A stretch of 64,000 nucleotides of DNA from Kalaharituber pfeilii (GCA_015179045.1 WHUZ01000004.1:682001-746000); one strand, 5' to 3'. Shown: positions 1-13,409, counted from the stretch's first letter. Notes: a model not told the origin generated them from the sequence alone. Made by a program: numbers and translations.

Positions 1-635
1 CAAGATATCTCAAAACAAGCACTTTCGCTCGCATGTGGGTCGCCGCGCTCAAAAACTGGAAAACATCTCTTGGCTTTTGTCTTTCTTTAAGGCAGATAGA
101 CCTTTCAGAGGATTTGCAAGAAGTGTATCTGACTGCTTCAGCTTCATGGACATTGAAGATAATATCATTCACTTGCCATTGAATAAGGAAATAACTTGCA
201 GAAGTCTTCTAAAGTCATTCCTCCTGGGCGCTGTCCCTTCCTGGCAAGCGTGAGATATCTTCCATTTCTCTAGAGCTGGGCGGCGTTGAGGAGGCATGAT
301 ACCGACAGTACGGTAAGAAACTGAATTTTGCATTTGACATTTGATTATCAGACACTGAAATTTCCTCACCTCTGTCTACGTGACTCCTCATTGTAGTGAA
401 AGCTGGCTATATTGAAAACGAGGTCGCATTCTTAACCTTCATTATAGCCAGGGTTGCTTGTAATCAAACGAAGCTGATTTGTTTCCCCACAAAGCTCGGA
501 GTTCGTCTGGTACAGTTTACTAACATATTTCTCATGAGAAAATTTCACATCAAATTTTACAAGTAACATTCACCCCCGTCACGTATATTCCATCCTGATA
601 GCTAGCCTCGTAACCAGTTTGACATTGTCCGAAAA

Positions 636-674
<39 letters not shown>

Positions 675-1352
675 TTAATTTTTTTTTTTTTTTTCTCTAC
701 CATCAATAATAAATCCCATAATAATAATTATTATTTCTGTTCCTATTTCCTATTCTGTCTCGGTTTCTAGTCTCGTTATTAATCAGTGAATCATTATCCC
801 CCTATGAATAGTCACAAGCTCTCCCAATTCGAAATCAAATTAAATCCATAAGCAAGTAGAAGCGTAAGTCCATCGAGCACGAGAACATGCAAGCCCAGCC
901 ACCCAGTTGCTAACAAGTCAGAGTGAACAGACACTAATGGTGCAACTATTTATACACATATCCTCCCGTTTGAACCTCATACCAAACCAACCCTCTGCGA
1001 AAAGAAATGCGACCTTGCAAACCTATGAGAAAAAATACAAGTAATGATAGTAGTCTCCGAGTGCACTGTAAACTAACCTTAGCAAGAAAAACGTACATGA
1101 TAGAGTGTAAAGGAATATAACTCTCTCTAATTCTTATAAATATTCACAATGAAGTGAAGAATGACATAACAAAGTAGTAAGGAGGAAAAAAGAATGAAAA
1201 AAATCGGGGGTATAAATACAAATGCACCGGTGGGGGTATGGTCAGATGCATAAAACATGAAGACTGTTCCATTAGCAATGGGAAACCAACAATACAATGC
1301 AAGCAACCAAAGTCAAAGCGTGGGTAACATGCTCCGTTCCAAGAGATATTCA
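1..1352. other. AT-rich intergenic sequence, no gene seen
   Basis: Only short open frames without recognisable domains occur here. The stretch holds a pure T run at 639-673, a second T run at about 680-694, and otherwise AT-rich sequence that probably includes the 3' untranslated region of the minus-strand GH16 gene that ends at 1353. Confidence 0.6.
639..673. repeat. poly(T) tract of 35 bases
   Basis: Uninterrupted T run followed within a few bases by a second T run. It could be the tail of a minus-strand retroposon like those at 15.8-17.4 kb, but I did not find a flanking duplication. Confidence 0.8.
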
Positions 1353-2651
1353 TCACAATAGCTGCGATAACAGGGCTAGCACTATTGTAATGGCAATGGA
1401 CCTATAAACACCCTTTGTGGGCAATTTAGGTGCCGAGCTCTTCCGGCCACTCTCAATATCACCCCATACAGGCTGGTCCACGGTCTTGTTATTGCCGGGG
1501 TCTTGGCTGAAGAAGTAAGTTCTTTCTTCACCAGGAGTCCTAGCAAGCTTTGGTGGGCCCTTTTGATCGGGAATCTGACAAATTGCGTTTGGTGCTGTTG
1601 GGTCAATGCACCGCTCAGCATGATCCTTAGCTCTTTGTTCGGAAGTAGTATTGAAATACGCCTTCACGTATTGAACCAGCATTATTGCGTCCTCCTCAGG
1701 GGGGCCAGCTGACCAATGCGGGTGTCCGTTGCTCCAATGGGATATCACAATCTTCCCTGGGGCAGATGGGATATATCGCTTATCGGTCATATCCGCTATC
1801 CATTTTCCATCTGCATAAAAGGTGACTTTGTCAGGTTGCCAGTCAAATCGATATTCATGGACACCCTTGTCTGCTTCGAATGGAAGTTGAATAACTTTAA
1901 AGGTAGGAGTACCGGAAGCATCGCCACCATTTTCGAGGGAGAGAACGGAATGGAGAACAAGATTCACAGGAGAAGTAGTGTCATTGAATTGTGATGAGAG
2001 AAACTCCATATCGATTTCTTGCGTATCGTTCAAATACCTATAGATGTCAGCCAGTGCACCCTTCATACTAGGTATGTACTTACCAGAAGAAGGCCCCGCA
2101 GGTACCATTAAGACCTGTGGTCTTTAGCCCAGCTCTAAATGAGCCATACATCATGTCTGACCTGTAAGAGTCCGCTTCCACAACGCTGACATACTCATCC
2201 CCCTCTTGAACTTTTCTCACATAAAGCTCAAGACCTGCTTGTCTGCCATTGACACCCTCATCTGATATATTCAAGTCTTTAGCTGGATTAGAGACTGCGT
2301 TTTCTGGCTTCGTTTCTCGCCCGTAAGGACCTCTTGATGCGTTTTTGTCGACCTTCCAATCCTGCAATACCCAATCTTGATCGACCTTGATATTTTTGAG
2401 TGTTGTGAAGTCGGACTCGAGCAGGTCCGTGAAGACAAGGTGCTCTACGTCGGTGGTTTTGTTGACGGAATAGCCACATTCGCAATCGGCTAAACAAGAC
2501 ATAGTTAGTGTTAGTGAACTTCGACATGTGTGCAGTGAAGGCTGCGTCGCAACTTTTACGATGAGGCCAACAACATACCAACGGCAAGCCGGGCCAAAGC
2601 TATGAACGTCCCAATGACGCCCACTTTTGCTGTAAATCTAGACCAATACAT
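1353..2651 (-). CDS. GH16 family glucanase/transglycosylase-like protein, GPI-anchored
   Basis: Three exons on the minus strand: 2651-2579, 2489-2084 and 2037-1353. Donors are GTATGT and GTAAGT, acceptors TTTAG and ATAG, and the joined frame gives 387 residues. The first exon supplies a signal peptide (MYWSRFTAKV followed by a hydrophobic run ending LARLAVA), and the mature protein begins DCECGYSV. The GH16 catalytic motif EIDME is at the start of exon 3, right after the second intron (GAFFW/YLNDTQ junction), and the EYRFDW and ISHWSNG stretches fit a concanavalin A-like jelly roll. The C-terminus is a Ser/Lys-rich stretch followed by a hydrophobic tail (ITIVLALLSQLL), as expected for a GPI signal. 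GH16 enzymes cut or relink beta-glucans or chitin-glucan of the cell wall; the exact substrate cannot be read from the sequence. I am sure of the fold and splice model, less of the activity. Confidence 0.88.
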
Positions 2652-3940
2652 TGCGGTTATGCGTAGCAGCCCTGACTTGTGTTAATTTTTGGCCACACAC
2701 TGAGTGCAGCTGAACACAGAAAACTACTGGAACGTTTCCCCGTGCTGCGGAAAGAGCGTGAGAGGCAGTTGAGGGGTGTCAGGTTGTGCGAAGAAAAGGA
2801 AGCGGAGGGCGAGGCAGCTTGAAGTAAGTATACGAAGATGGAGGAGACGGACTTTCTGTGCCGCTCAGATGGGGATGCGGCGGGGGTTGGTGCAGATATG
2901 CGACAGGCTAGGTGCAGATAGCGCAGGGCGGGGGGCGCCGCTAGTCGCAGAGGCCTTGGGTTTTCCTCTCCTGGTTCTGGGAGTGTGCACCTATTCTTGC
3001 GCAACCAGACAGAGGCCGGAAGGGCGTTATCTGCGCAGCGTGCAGCAGCGAGCTGCTCTCGCTGCTCTGGCGGGCGGCGGAAGAAAGTCAACGAGCGACT
3101 GAACGACTGGATGCGACGGGCACAACTGCGCGACGTCGCTTGATGGCCCGTTTGGTCTGGGCTAAAACGAATGTGAAGGACCGCACGGCGAGCGCAAAGG
3201 AGAGACAGCAGGAGGGACTGGGCGGCGTGCTCCTGTCCTGGGGCGGCGTCTGCGCCCGCTTTAAATCAGCAGACCCTTTCCCACTCCCCTAGTCGCCGCA
3301 CCCGCGCATCAGCGGCCGCCCGCCTCTCACTGCAGCACCCAGGCCAGCGGCCTTCGTGGTGTCAACGTCGTAGGAGCCGTCTGCCGGCATGAATATCAGA
3401 CTCCTACACGCACCGCATTGCCGCACCGCAAACGAGCTCAGCGCCGCACACAACTGTGAAAGAAGTGTTCCCTTGGGCCATGCTTTCATGCTTCCCACCG
3501 CGAGCCCAGCGGGTCCTTAGACTGGGCGCGAGGGCGTCCAGCGAGCGCACACATGCATACAGTATAAGAGTCTTGTGCGCATGCGGCGCCTATCGCTCCA
3601 GCTGCGCGAGCATGCCCTCTGCATTGCATGCTGGCGACGTGGGTGCCTCCGCCGCGCAACGACGCAGCTGCAGGAACGGGATGTCGAGCACTCAGCTGCC
3701 TTCCCACTGGATAAACCAAACCGACGGGTGGGGCGCCATGGACTGGATCCGGCTGCGCAGCTGGTTGGCCGAAAGAGTGCTTAGGTGCCCAGTGCAGTGC
3801 CAAGCGTCCCGGCTGCAGACCAACTCACAAGACTGTGGGGTTGGTCTCGTGCCCCTGTGGCAAAGCGAGCATGTCGCTAAGTGCTCCCCGCAAGCAAACC
3901 TGCCACCGCCATTGGTGCAGTCAATATCACTCTGAACTAG
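2652..3940. other. GC-rich non-coding patch upstream of the GH16 gene
   Basis: Clearly more GC-rich than the surrounding AT-rich DNA, with many CpG and GCGC words. The open frames on both strands have no family features and overlap each other, as GC-rich DNA gives by chance. Similar GC-rich patches lie next to other gene 5' ends in this window (about 28.7-29.3, 34.4-35.0, 47.2-47.5 and 53.1-53.5 kb), so a promoter-associated composition is the simplest reading. Confidence 0.5.
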
Positions 3941-6900
3941 CATGTGTCCTGGCCTGCCATTTCAGCATGAGATGACCCTCGCGCCCCGTCACTCCCTGCT
4001 TCGCGAAACTACTCCTTCCAATCGTCTTGAATAATGAATGGGGCTGCGTCAACGTTAGATGTCATTGCTTGATCCCAAAAGTCAATTGCAAAATAGTGCG
4101 AACAGGGGAGTTAGGTTTCACAAATGAACAGGTATGTACGAAATTGCTAAGTGTGGTCTAGGTCTCTGCCTGATTAGCAAGGGTGCCGAGCTAGGCCAAA
4201 AAACGGTCTCGTTGCTAAGGTATTAGGAACATCCGTTGACAAAACTGGTGAACCAGACTTTCTGTGAATATTCACACTGCAGTGCATGTCTAACAGCCAG
4301 CACCGAACGATTGGTCTCGATCAATACGGCTTTAAATTGGTATTGCCATCTCATTTGTGCTTTACCAGTCGCACCCCCTGATGGGGGCACCAGAAAGCCA
4401 GTTAGAAATCTGAAATATGAAATCACTACAGCTCGAGACAGGAAGCACTAACTAGAATCTGTTTCAGAAAACCAATCCAGAAGCAATAGATAGCAGCTTT
4501 CGGCATGGATCAACAAGAACAACCCCCGCGACAAGCTGTCTTCCTTTGGCAAGCGTTTGTGACATCCAAGATCGCAGATTACGAAATCCAGTGACAGGGG
4601 AAGAATCTGTCTTGGATTTTCGCTACTAATTGAGTATAGAGCGCTCATGCGAATGGCTGAGATTTTTCACATTGGGAAAAAAAAAAAGAAGCCGTGAAAA
4701 AGAGAGAAGTGGAGCAAGCCTTGATGCTCCAGAAAATGACCATGTCATTCTTTGCATTATTTTGTGGTAAGGCATGGGGGATAATTGCCTCTCTTAGAAG
4801 CCCTTGGCTTAAATGATGCGAGACTTTAATTCACATACTTCAAATTTCGGTTTGGTATAGTATTTCTGGGCCTATCAGCACGCTGTTCTCGTGTCCAAGA
4901 GTTTTGTTTTAACATAGACCCCAAGGAACAAAATTAGTCTCATACCAGAACAAAATCAAGCGCCAATCAACCATCCTAGCATGGCAATCGATACTTGAAC
5001 AAGAAAATCCATTGTTGTAGCTGCTCCTCTAGTCTGATTTGCACCGGTCATCGTGACTAGGTTAGTCACTTCAACTTCAAATGAAATCATAGGTGCATGA
5101 ACATAGTCTGGTTGCTACGAACATGAACAATATATATCAATGATTTGAAAGCAGAAGGCGAGAGGGCTTCCAATTCTTTCCCTCGAAATGTCTTTTTCTT
5201 CACCTCCCGAGAGTCAGTTCAGTTTCTGAATGTGATCATGAATATAAATGCGGATAAACTCGCTCTCAATGGGAATCTTGAGCGCAGAGATTTACAGTCA
5301 ACAAACGCAGCTCAACAGCCTTCTTGAATTCCTAATACATAGGAATGATTTTAGAAGATCTGCTCGACGTTACTGTGCCGGATGCAACAACCAAGTTAGA
5401 TTCACTCACATCAACTTTGGCAACTCCCATAAGCACGGCCGATTGCGACGTTTCTTCTCCATCCCACTTGCAACCACTGTACTGTTGCAACCTCTCTTTA
5501 CTCTAGAATATCCTTTTTGGGTACGACTTGTCGTGACATCTCAAATGAGTTTTCCTAACCGACAAAGCGAAAATAAGAGAGAAGTCAAGAAAAAAAGACA
5601 AGCAAGGCGATGCCACAGATAGGAGAATGATGAAGGACAATTGTGCGTTACGTATCAACACCTACATCTCCTAATTACAGCAACGAAAAACGGGCATAAA
5701 CGGCGAGTCACATGCACCACATTTATCCAGACCCAGTAATTGTGCATCTTTGGGGCAGGTCCTTCCCATTGCCGAATGCAATTGATTTGTGCATTAGGCT
5801 GTTTCAATCCTGCACATTGAAAGTCTTGTCATGTGGAATACCGAAAGAATGATGGATAGGAAGAAGGGAGAGAGCAGTCTCGTAGGAAAAGAAATCGGAA
5901 TTGGGCACATGCCACAAGGAAAATTTGTTTAGAAGGTTCATAAGGAGTTGAACGATCTACAATGGCTGAGAGCGTCGCTCAGATGTTGTGTATGGGAAAT
6001 TTCCATGCCGTAGAGCTAAGACATGTGAGTTCATGTTGTGGACTGTGTTTGGGAGACTGGGTTTGATTAGGTTTTATTAGTCTGGTTGCAACCACACCAC
6101 GGCCTTACTACAGTAGTAATTGTAAGTTTGACCATTGGTCACCTACAAACAAAGTTTGGTTAATCCTACTCAGCTCGTATTTTATTCACTGAAATTAGCA
6201 AGGTACAGCTGTTTCTTATTTGTGGCATCTTTGCTCGGGAGAACCGTTGGATGGAGTCCCAGATAAATTATCCGGCCAGGATCACAATATTTCACCTTCC
6301 TGGTCTGGGGAAATGCGAAGGCCCGATTCAGTATGTTTCTTTAAAATAACATGCAAGGGGAATTGCAAGTACAAATACAGCATCTGAGCTGTGCTATGGA
6401 CCGAGTAGGGCGGGGTCTTGGCAATAAAGTGTTCATTTGGCCTATTAATATTCCAAGAGCTTGGGCACGAGCTAGCCTTACACGAAATATTGCAATAAGC
6501 GTGACCTACTAATATATATTGTTTGAGTCATTGGTCTCAGAGTCTGGGCACGAGAACAATTGGTCTCCAGAATCGGGAGCGTAAAGCTATATTAACATTT
6601 AGTCAGCGGATACGAGACTAGTCAACATTTTGGATTGTTCCACAACAAATGATGCCGACTTCCGATTCCTTCTCCAACTGGTTTCTATTGCTGTGCGAGT
6701 ACTCACCAATATCATATGGTTTGTCATTGAATCTCCGTTCTGCAAATTGATGATTATTTGTATCTCCATACCTTTTTTGCGTGTTTGCACTACATTCCCT
6801 TCGGTGTGAATTCCCTTAAGACAGCGGAACTACAATACGGCAATCAAATATGCTAGTAGTAATTTCTGCGGGTATTAATACTCATTGACAATAAACTGCT

Positions 6901-7896
6901 AGAATAAGGTTTACCTACCGAGTTGTACCAAATAACGCATATTTCAACCATACCCTCTACCACTACTTGTTTACGTGGTTGCCACATTTCAACTCGTGAA
7001 ACAATAGCACTACGAAATTGGGACCATTCGTGCAGGCAAACCTTGGAAGAAACATCATTTCGTCATAACCGGGCCAGATTTCCCTCGACAAAACAGAATG
7101 GTGTAGAAATACACAAATAAAATTAACCAGCAAAGATCGTACGAAGCTTTATGAATGAAAACAAACATGGAAGAGTAAGGTCGTTGTGCGGGCTTGTGGC
7201 GTATATCCTACGTGGAATCTCTAAAGTGCCACAGCGGGGGGCGCTTCCAGTGCGATTGAGTCGAAGATGGAGATTGATGTAGCGTGCAAGGTATAGGGTG
7301 AGGCGTATAAGGCGAGGGTTTTGAGGGCGTGGATTATAGAGTGTGGGGTATAAGGCAAGAAAGATAGGGCGAAGTGAAGATGGGCTGGCACAGCAGAAAA
7401 GAATTTGGGACTACGCCAAACTTGTCATGACTTTGAACGAAATATCAATGGAAGGCTATTATGATTAGGGTTGAAGAACTAAGTTGTGAAAGGGGCATAT
7501 GGGAAAGGGTAAAGATCAAGCCGGATTTCATAACACAGAGGGGGGGATACAGACCTTTAGAGTAATATTTTGCCACAAGCGGCTACTTCCATCATACCGT
7601 ACATCAGCACAACTGGATATTGGAGCATGCTAATGTAGACGCGGTCTATGCTTGGAGCTACAGCGGCAAACGTGCAAATTGGAAAGGCTGCGGAGGGTAG
7701 ACTGAGCCCTCATATGCCTGCGTTGATCTCTTCTGTGCTTTTCTGCCTCGCGCATATGTTATTCTACTTATCTGAATCACTTGAAGCTTCAATTTGCATT
7801 CTCGTTCTAATACCAAAAAGTTCTCATATCCCTGATCAATATTAGATACGTTATAATACAATACAATCCAGCGGGGGCTATCGATTAGAGTGCTTC
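3941..7896. other. AT-rich intergenic stretch, no gene seen
   Basis: No frame longer than about 125 codons, none with a recognisable domain or plausible intron-joined partner. Contains copies of a short motif TAGTCTGGTTGC near 5104 and 6077, which recurs elsewhere in the window. Purine-rich low-complexity sequence lies at about 7200-7380. Confidence 0.55.
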
Positions 7897-8129
7897 GGTA
7901 TGGCATGTTTAAGTGGAAAGCGCCGATTTAGAGTAAATGAGGCTTACTGGTAGAAAGTGTACTGGCTGAGTTAAGAGCAGAGGAGCCGGGTGGTGATACT
8001 CTGTTTCTACAGAGCATCGGTGGATTATATCCTTGCTAGTAATGACGACGGTGCTGAAGAACGCTGATGAGGATATGAATTACCATTACAATGGTTTGGT
8101 ACACTTAGTCCACTTAAACATGCCGTACC
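7897..8129. repeat. short inverted-repeat element (MITE-like)
   Basis: Arms of about 20 bp, 7897-7916 (GGTATGGCATGTTTAAGTGG and one more base) and 8109-8129, are reverse complements with one mismatch near the tip. The 190-bp middle has no coding frame. TA dinucleotides sit at the outer ends, compatible with a TA target site, but the boundary is not certain. Confidence 0.55.
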
Positions 8130-8355
8130 CAAGTACGCACATTAATGCGCATAGGCCTCACACACATCCACACACATCCTAGGTAGTATAATTAACCTCG
8201 TCCGCAGGCGTTTTCTGCTGTGAAAGCAAAATTGCGCGTACTCTAAGGCTATGAATGTTTGTATCACGTGTTTTTGGCTAGGATGGACTGTGCAGGTTTG
8301 TATACTTTCTAAATTTAACATGCATCATACCAGTTAGGATAACTTACCTCTCTAC

Positions 8356-8948
8356 CCGTAAAACCTCCGCGAAAAAGATCACACCTTTGATTAAGACCAT
8401 ATCCGTGATTGCGGCTGTAGACGGATCGCCAAATAGTGATTCATGAATAAGACCATACAACTGTGATTAAGACCCTAGTACTGAGAAGCTGATTTAGTGG
8501 CAGCATACAAATTGACACAGTTGTGCGCGATGCCCATAACTGAGCTTCAGCTACTCTCAGTTTGCCACTCGGATAAGGACTATCGGCCTATACACCTATA
8601 AGTCCATATTATTGCTCTCCAGCCTGCTTAATGCAGCAATTACCAGATGTAGTAATATAATAGCTAATTGCAAGCGAGGAGTATTGATGGTCTGAAGGTT
8701 TGAATAAATATATAATAACGTTTAGAGATTTCGAATACTGTGGTACTTTATCATACATACTGTCCCTAAGCAGTCCCTCACTCTCGTATGATAACTCCAT
8801 CATTTACCATCTATTAGATAAGCTATTTGCCACTCTTATAAGTCCATACCCCATGATTAAGACCATACCTCGTAATTAGCATCCCTGTTACACGAGCCTT
8901 GCTCCCCGCTTGTGATTAAGACCTGGTCTAGTTCGCGGGGTTTTACGG
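8356..8948. repeat. MITE-like element with short terminal inverted repeats
   Basis: CCGTAAAACCTCCGCGAA at 8356-8373 is mirrored by TTCGCGGGGTTTTACGG at 8932-8948, and TA flanks lie at 8353-8354 and 8949-8950. The interior has no gene but repeats the words GATTAAGACC and AAGACCATA several times (about 8390, 8448, 8463, 8854, 8914). The TIR tip resembles that of the 26.3-kb element (CCGTA). This fits a non-autonomous TA-targeting (Tc1/mariner-like) element; no transposase is seen. Confidence 0.6.
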
Positions 8949-9508
8949 TAATTGATACTTCCAACTCCTTCTTCCATCCGGTGTCATGTGACGATACAAA
9001 CCTGGATGAATAATTCCCATTCCTTGATAATACCGCCTACTTACTAGGAATGTGACATAAGTGGGCAAGTATACGAGCACATTTGTTGGATTATTGGTTC
9101 TGATATGCAGCGCTGGGTGGATCATGACATATATGCATCATCGTACTGTGACGTATGCACTGAGAACATGATGCTCTTTTACCGTCATTTTATTTGAATC
9201 AGGCTTTCAGTTTGGCTAAAGCTTTTCACTCAATTCGCTGTTTTGAACGGTAGTGAAGTACTCGACAACATGTTAGGCTTAAGTAACAGCTCAGAGCCAT
9301 GCCAAGTTGTGCATAAGCTCACGTGCATGCAGCCCAGCACCACAGATCCAAAAAGATCATTGGGTTGAGAAGCTGTCTGTCAGCTATTTCTTTAAGCAAG
9401 CGCTCTTCGCTTCTCACCACTTCGTTCTTTTTCACATTTCGCCTCGTTGTTCGACGGATTAAGTATTCCTCCGCTCCCTCTCATTCAACTACAGCTACTT
9501 GCGCCCGC

Positions 9509-11059
9509 ATGCCTCTCGATCCTGAGAGGCCCGATAGTCCCTTGAGAAGCCCGGTTGCGTATCCTGAGAGCCTTTTCGAATTCTCAAGTGGAATGGAGAG
9601 TGGGATGGATAGTGGGATGGAGACACCCACCCTGGCCTCGGATGCCGAACACGTTGAGGATAGACAACAAACACCGGTATGCGCACCTATCTGGATGTCA
9701 TTCATTAACCATATTTCAAGATGGGACTAGCTGTGAATATGCTAACATGAATTTAGAGTGCTGACGCCGATACAAGCATTGCTGGAATTACGTTTGAAAC
9801 CTCGCATGGACGGTTTGTATGTTTATATTGGCAGAGCACCACCGGTATGTACATCTCTCAACTTCCAGTTATCTGCAGTGATTAGTAATTGCTAATCGCA
9901 ACATATGCTCTCACTAAACGATAGGTGTGATTTGGCAGTCAAAATTCTTGCTTATTGAACGCCCATTTGTGTGGAAATTATCTTCGACGGTGTGTGTGGC
10001 TTCAGATTCAGCCAAACAACGTACGCCATTAGCCGCTACGTCATGGGCAAATGGCCTGAAGGTAGGCAGCCGGAATCACTGTCATGAGTGTTAATAGGGA
10101 TAAGTAAGGCTAACCACCAACACACGTGTTACTTGCGATATAGCAATGGGTCTTCTTCCTGGATGAGTTGAATTTGGTTCGCGAGGTATGCATACACTGA
10201 GATAAATCTATCACACGAGGCTGGGCTAACCCTCAGTTTAACAACGCAATTTCTCATGAAACAGCGTATTTCCACTGATTACGGCAAAACATGGTCAGAT
10301 GGTACACTCAACGACCTAGCGATTGGTGCCGCACCCGAGTCAAAGCTATCCGTCAACTTGGATTCTTTCTTGCAAGACAACATTACATATAAAGTGAACT
10401 TGTGGTACCATGATGCAAAGTATGAAATACGGCAGCTACGTTTCGTACATGATCCTCTAGAGATGATTGCTAGCGCTGAAAAGTTGCGGGGACGGTGGAC
10501 ACCTGGTCCAAGGCTTAAAGCGCTTCCCCTTCGGCGTTCATTCCTTACCTCCTCGGTAGATTATAACGGTGGTTGGGAATGGGTTCACTATCTTCTCCCT
10601 AGCAAAAAGATTGGGTACAGCAATTGGCCAACCGGTAAGATATCCAACCCGCTTTATCGATCATTGTTTCGATTATCAAACGGGGTTGACCGGTCTCCAG
10701 ATATCACACAAACAGGTGACGTAAGTTCCAGCGAGGAAAACCAATTTAACGGGCCTTTCGACAGTTCTACTACCGCATCCATATGTCATTCCTCGCTAAG
10801 TCCCGCGATAACCAATCTATATATCAACTCTGGAGTTCGAGAAAGGGTAGTTCATCACAAGTGGACACAGGGAACTGGATGGGAAGGCCCTTTTCCTCTG
10901 TATGAAAGTGAACCAGTAAGGCAAAATTTCGTTGCGCTTCAGTGGAATACTGACGATGACACCCTTATCAATTTGTTCTGGCTTGAGACAGCGGCGACAG
11001 GGATAAGGGCCTATGATGTTGTTCGGGGCATATCGCCAGCAGCGATGGCGCTGGCGTAG
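9509..11059 (+). CDS. fungal fucose-specific lectin-like beta-propeller protein
   Basis: Five exons: 9509-9676, 9757-9844, 9925-10061, 10144-10185 and 10265-11059, all with GTATGY/GTAGGC donors and TAG/CAG acceptors, giving a 409-residue protein. The body shows the alternating blade pattern of Aleuria aurantia-type lectins: IAGITFE...FVCLYWQ, PLAATSW, QWVFFLDELNLVRE, then FVALQW...LINLFW near the C-terminus. In that family these blades form a six-bladed propeller that binds L-fucose between blades. There is no signal peptide; the first 56 residues are a disordered acidic/Met-Ser-Gly leader (SGMESGMDSGMETP) not seen in the roughly 310-residue classic lectins. Sugar-binding residues were not checked by alignment. 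It stands alone in a gene-poor region. A diverged, non-binding propeller is the main alternative. Confidence 0.75.
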
Positions 11060-12243
11060 TTCAAAAAAAACGCTGTTTCACCTTTTATTGGTGCGAGTTT
11101 TAATCTTGTCATAGTGTCGTACAACAAGCTTACATAGGGTGGCGGAGGGCAAGTTTTGGGGGGTGATTGGACACTATGCACTTCATTGATCTGCGTTTAT
11201 GTCATTTAAGAATTCTGATAATGTGAAATATATTTGATTCACATCTTATAGTTAACGTTAGCAGTAAGAGTCTGGGCTCGAGAACAGGGTTGCCTACCAA
11301 CTTTAATCTTGTTTGGCCTTAAGAAGGCTTTATTGGTGCCTACTTTGGTAATGGACGAGATATTATCCCCCTGTCTGTGTAACTGTAGACCCCATATGGA
11401 TTCTCTCCTCCCACCGCAGCGTATTCCTTAACAATTTTCCTTACAGCATATTACCCTCCCTCCGTACCAATATACCACATGAAAAGATATTTGACTATAG
11501 ATGCATAAGATCGATTTCCCAAAACATATCAGACGGTAAAACACTTTCTTGTAGCCTGGGAATTGTACTATATTGCTCTATCATATTGTTACCGTAAGTA
11601 GTAATTACATATTGCCTCCTCTAAAGAACATACCCCTCTCTTACAAATATAGTACTTTGGTGAATCCAAACAAAACATTATCACCAAAGGTTTAGAAGCT
11701 GTGTTTAATTTATTATAAGAATATGATTTGATAGGCATTTTACGATTGTACAAAATCTGGCCAGCCTGCATTGCCGACTCAATACCATACCACATCACAC
11801 AGTACAACGACAATAGAGTTGACTCAAAGGTAGACCAAATGTTAATATTTGGGCTTCGATGAAGATGGGATATATATATATCACCCTGAGAAAAAGATAT
11901 ATATTAGGGATATAAAATGGATTACAGTAGAGATAGATATTATTTATTAAAACTCGAGGCTATATATGATGCTAAGCACCGATCTTACTGTTTCCAGGTT
12001 TATCGCCATCGTACTTTAGCTTTCTGGTATAATGCGTTGAAACTGTGAAGCCTTTCGTTACTAATCTGACTGGGATAGTGTAACGAGGTTATCGATTAAT
12101 ATCTTGTTGGGTGATGTACATGTAGATCATTCCTAAAGTTTTATGACTATGGATTTCGAGGTACAGACACTACCATCTCAATGCCTCCTATCGAATAACC
12201 GTCAAATTCCTTACATATAGAGTGTGCTTGTGAGCAGCCTCAG

Positions 12244-12348
12244 AGCTGACGGTCTTGAGGTGCTTGCGAGATATTTATTGTCAATGTTGATCTACTTGTG
12301 AGATGCTTTGGCATCGGTGGATTTTCCGGTCTGCTTGGTGCATGCCAT
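12244..12348 (-). pseudogene. degenerate histone H3 N-terminal fragment
   Basis: On the minus strand an ATG at 12348 opens a short frame reading MACTKQTGKSTDAKASHK then stop at 12292. This aligns with the start of histone H3 (ARTKQTARKSTGGKAPRK) with one residue lost and several changed. About 20 bases further on, a second stretch reads LASTSRPSA, comparable with LASKAARKSA of H3. The modified-tail lysines are only partly kept and no globular domain follows. I read this as a decayed H3 copy; a chance match of so ordered a string is less likely but possible because the fragment is short. Confidence 0.5.
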
Positions 12349-13331
12349 GGTAGGTAGTATCGACATATTAGAAAGAGCCTCTGCCTTTATTTGATATCTA
12401 TAAATGCAACAGCAGCAAAACAAACCACCCTTTATAGGTCTCAAAAAGAAAACAAACGAAAAAAAAAAAAGAAAACAGGTCACTCCCATAAATCCCATCA
12501 AAAGCAAAAGTTTACTGCAAAGTAAACGTTTTACCCACACGATATATATCTTCCTACCTCTGTCCGTAATGGACTAAATAAAACTCTGCTATCTTAACCC
12601 TCATGTTCAATCCTAACATTAACAACCTTATAAAGTGTAACCAGCTTTGATGCTCCCAACTAATCCATTCCCTCAAATATTTCCAGTTATCCATTTCAAC
12701 CACAGGGCCCTGTAACAAAAAATGCACCTGATCCTCAACTTCATCACAACCCCTTGCCGGACATAGCCTCTACTCCCGTTCAATACCCACGTAAAAAGTA
12801 GCTAAGCCTATATAATGTATAGAACAAATTAACAACTCAGCCCATCAAAGAGCAAATAGTTGGATATACCAACTCACATGTGAAATTGAAATACAAGCTC
12901 CCCCGCACCCATTCTCCCTTTCTCGTCCCTCAAACATTAGACTGGAGGAGATGGCGGAGGTTGGGGCAGGAGCGGGAGTGGGGGTTTGACTGGTTATATT
13001 CCGAAATTCAAACCGGATCTTATTTTTTTTGGTGCAGAAAATAAAGACGGTGTATGTGGAAAGTATGCAAATTCTATGAACGTGCAAAGATTAGTTTATG
13101 ATCTGTTGGGTGGAACTTTTTATGCTTATATGTTGATTGAATGTTAGTGGTCAGCATAAGGCTTAAACAAGGAACTTTAGATACGAAGAAAAGGCTTGTT
13201 AATAGGTGTTGTACTCGGGGCTGCACATGGTGATAATTACGAGGAGGGAGGCAAAAATTATATAGTAACAATAATCGGCCATGTAAGTGGTAGCATGAGT
13301 AATAACAGTGAGCTAAAATGAGGGGAGAGGG

Positions 13332-13336
<5 letters not shown>

Positions 13337-13409
<73 letters not shown>
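13337..13409. repeat. (GA)n microsatellite, about 36 units
   Basis: Uninterrupted AG dinucleotide repeat of 73 bases on the plus strand. Confidence 0.97.

Noticed and set aside
3289..3940. Overlapping frames of 100-160 codons on both strands
   Set aside because: They sit in a GC-rich patch where stop codons are rare, overlap each other in several frames and show no domain, bias or splice support.
4236..5622. Frames of 60-124 codons
   Set aside because: Short, AT-rich, no partner exon, no recognisable sequence.
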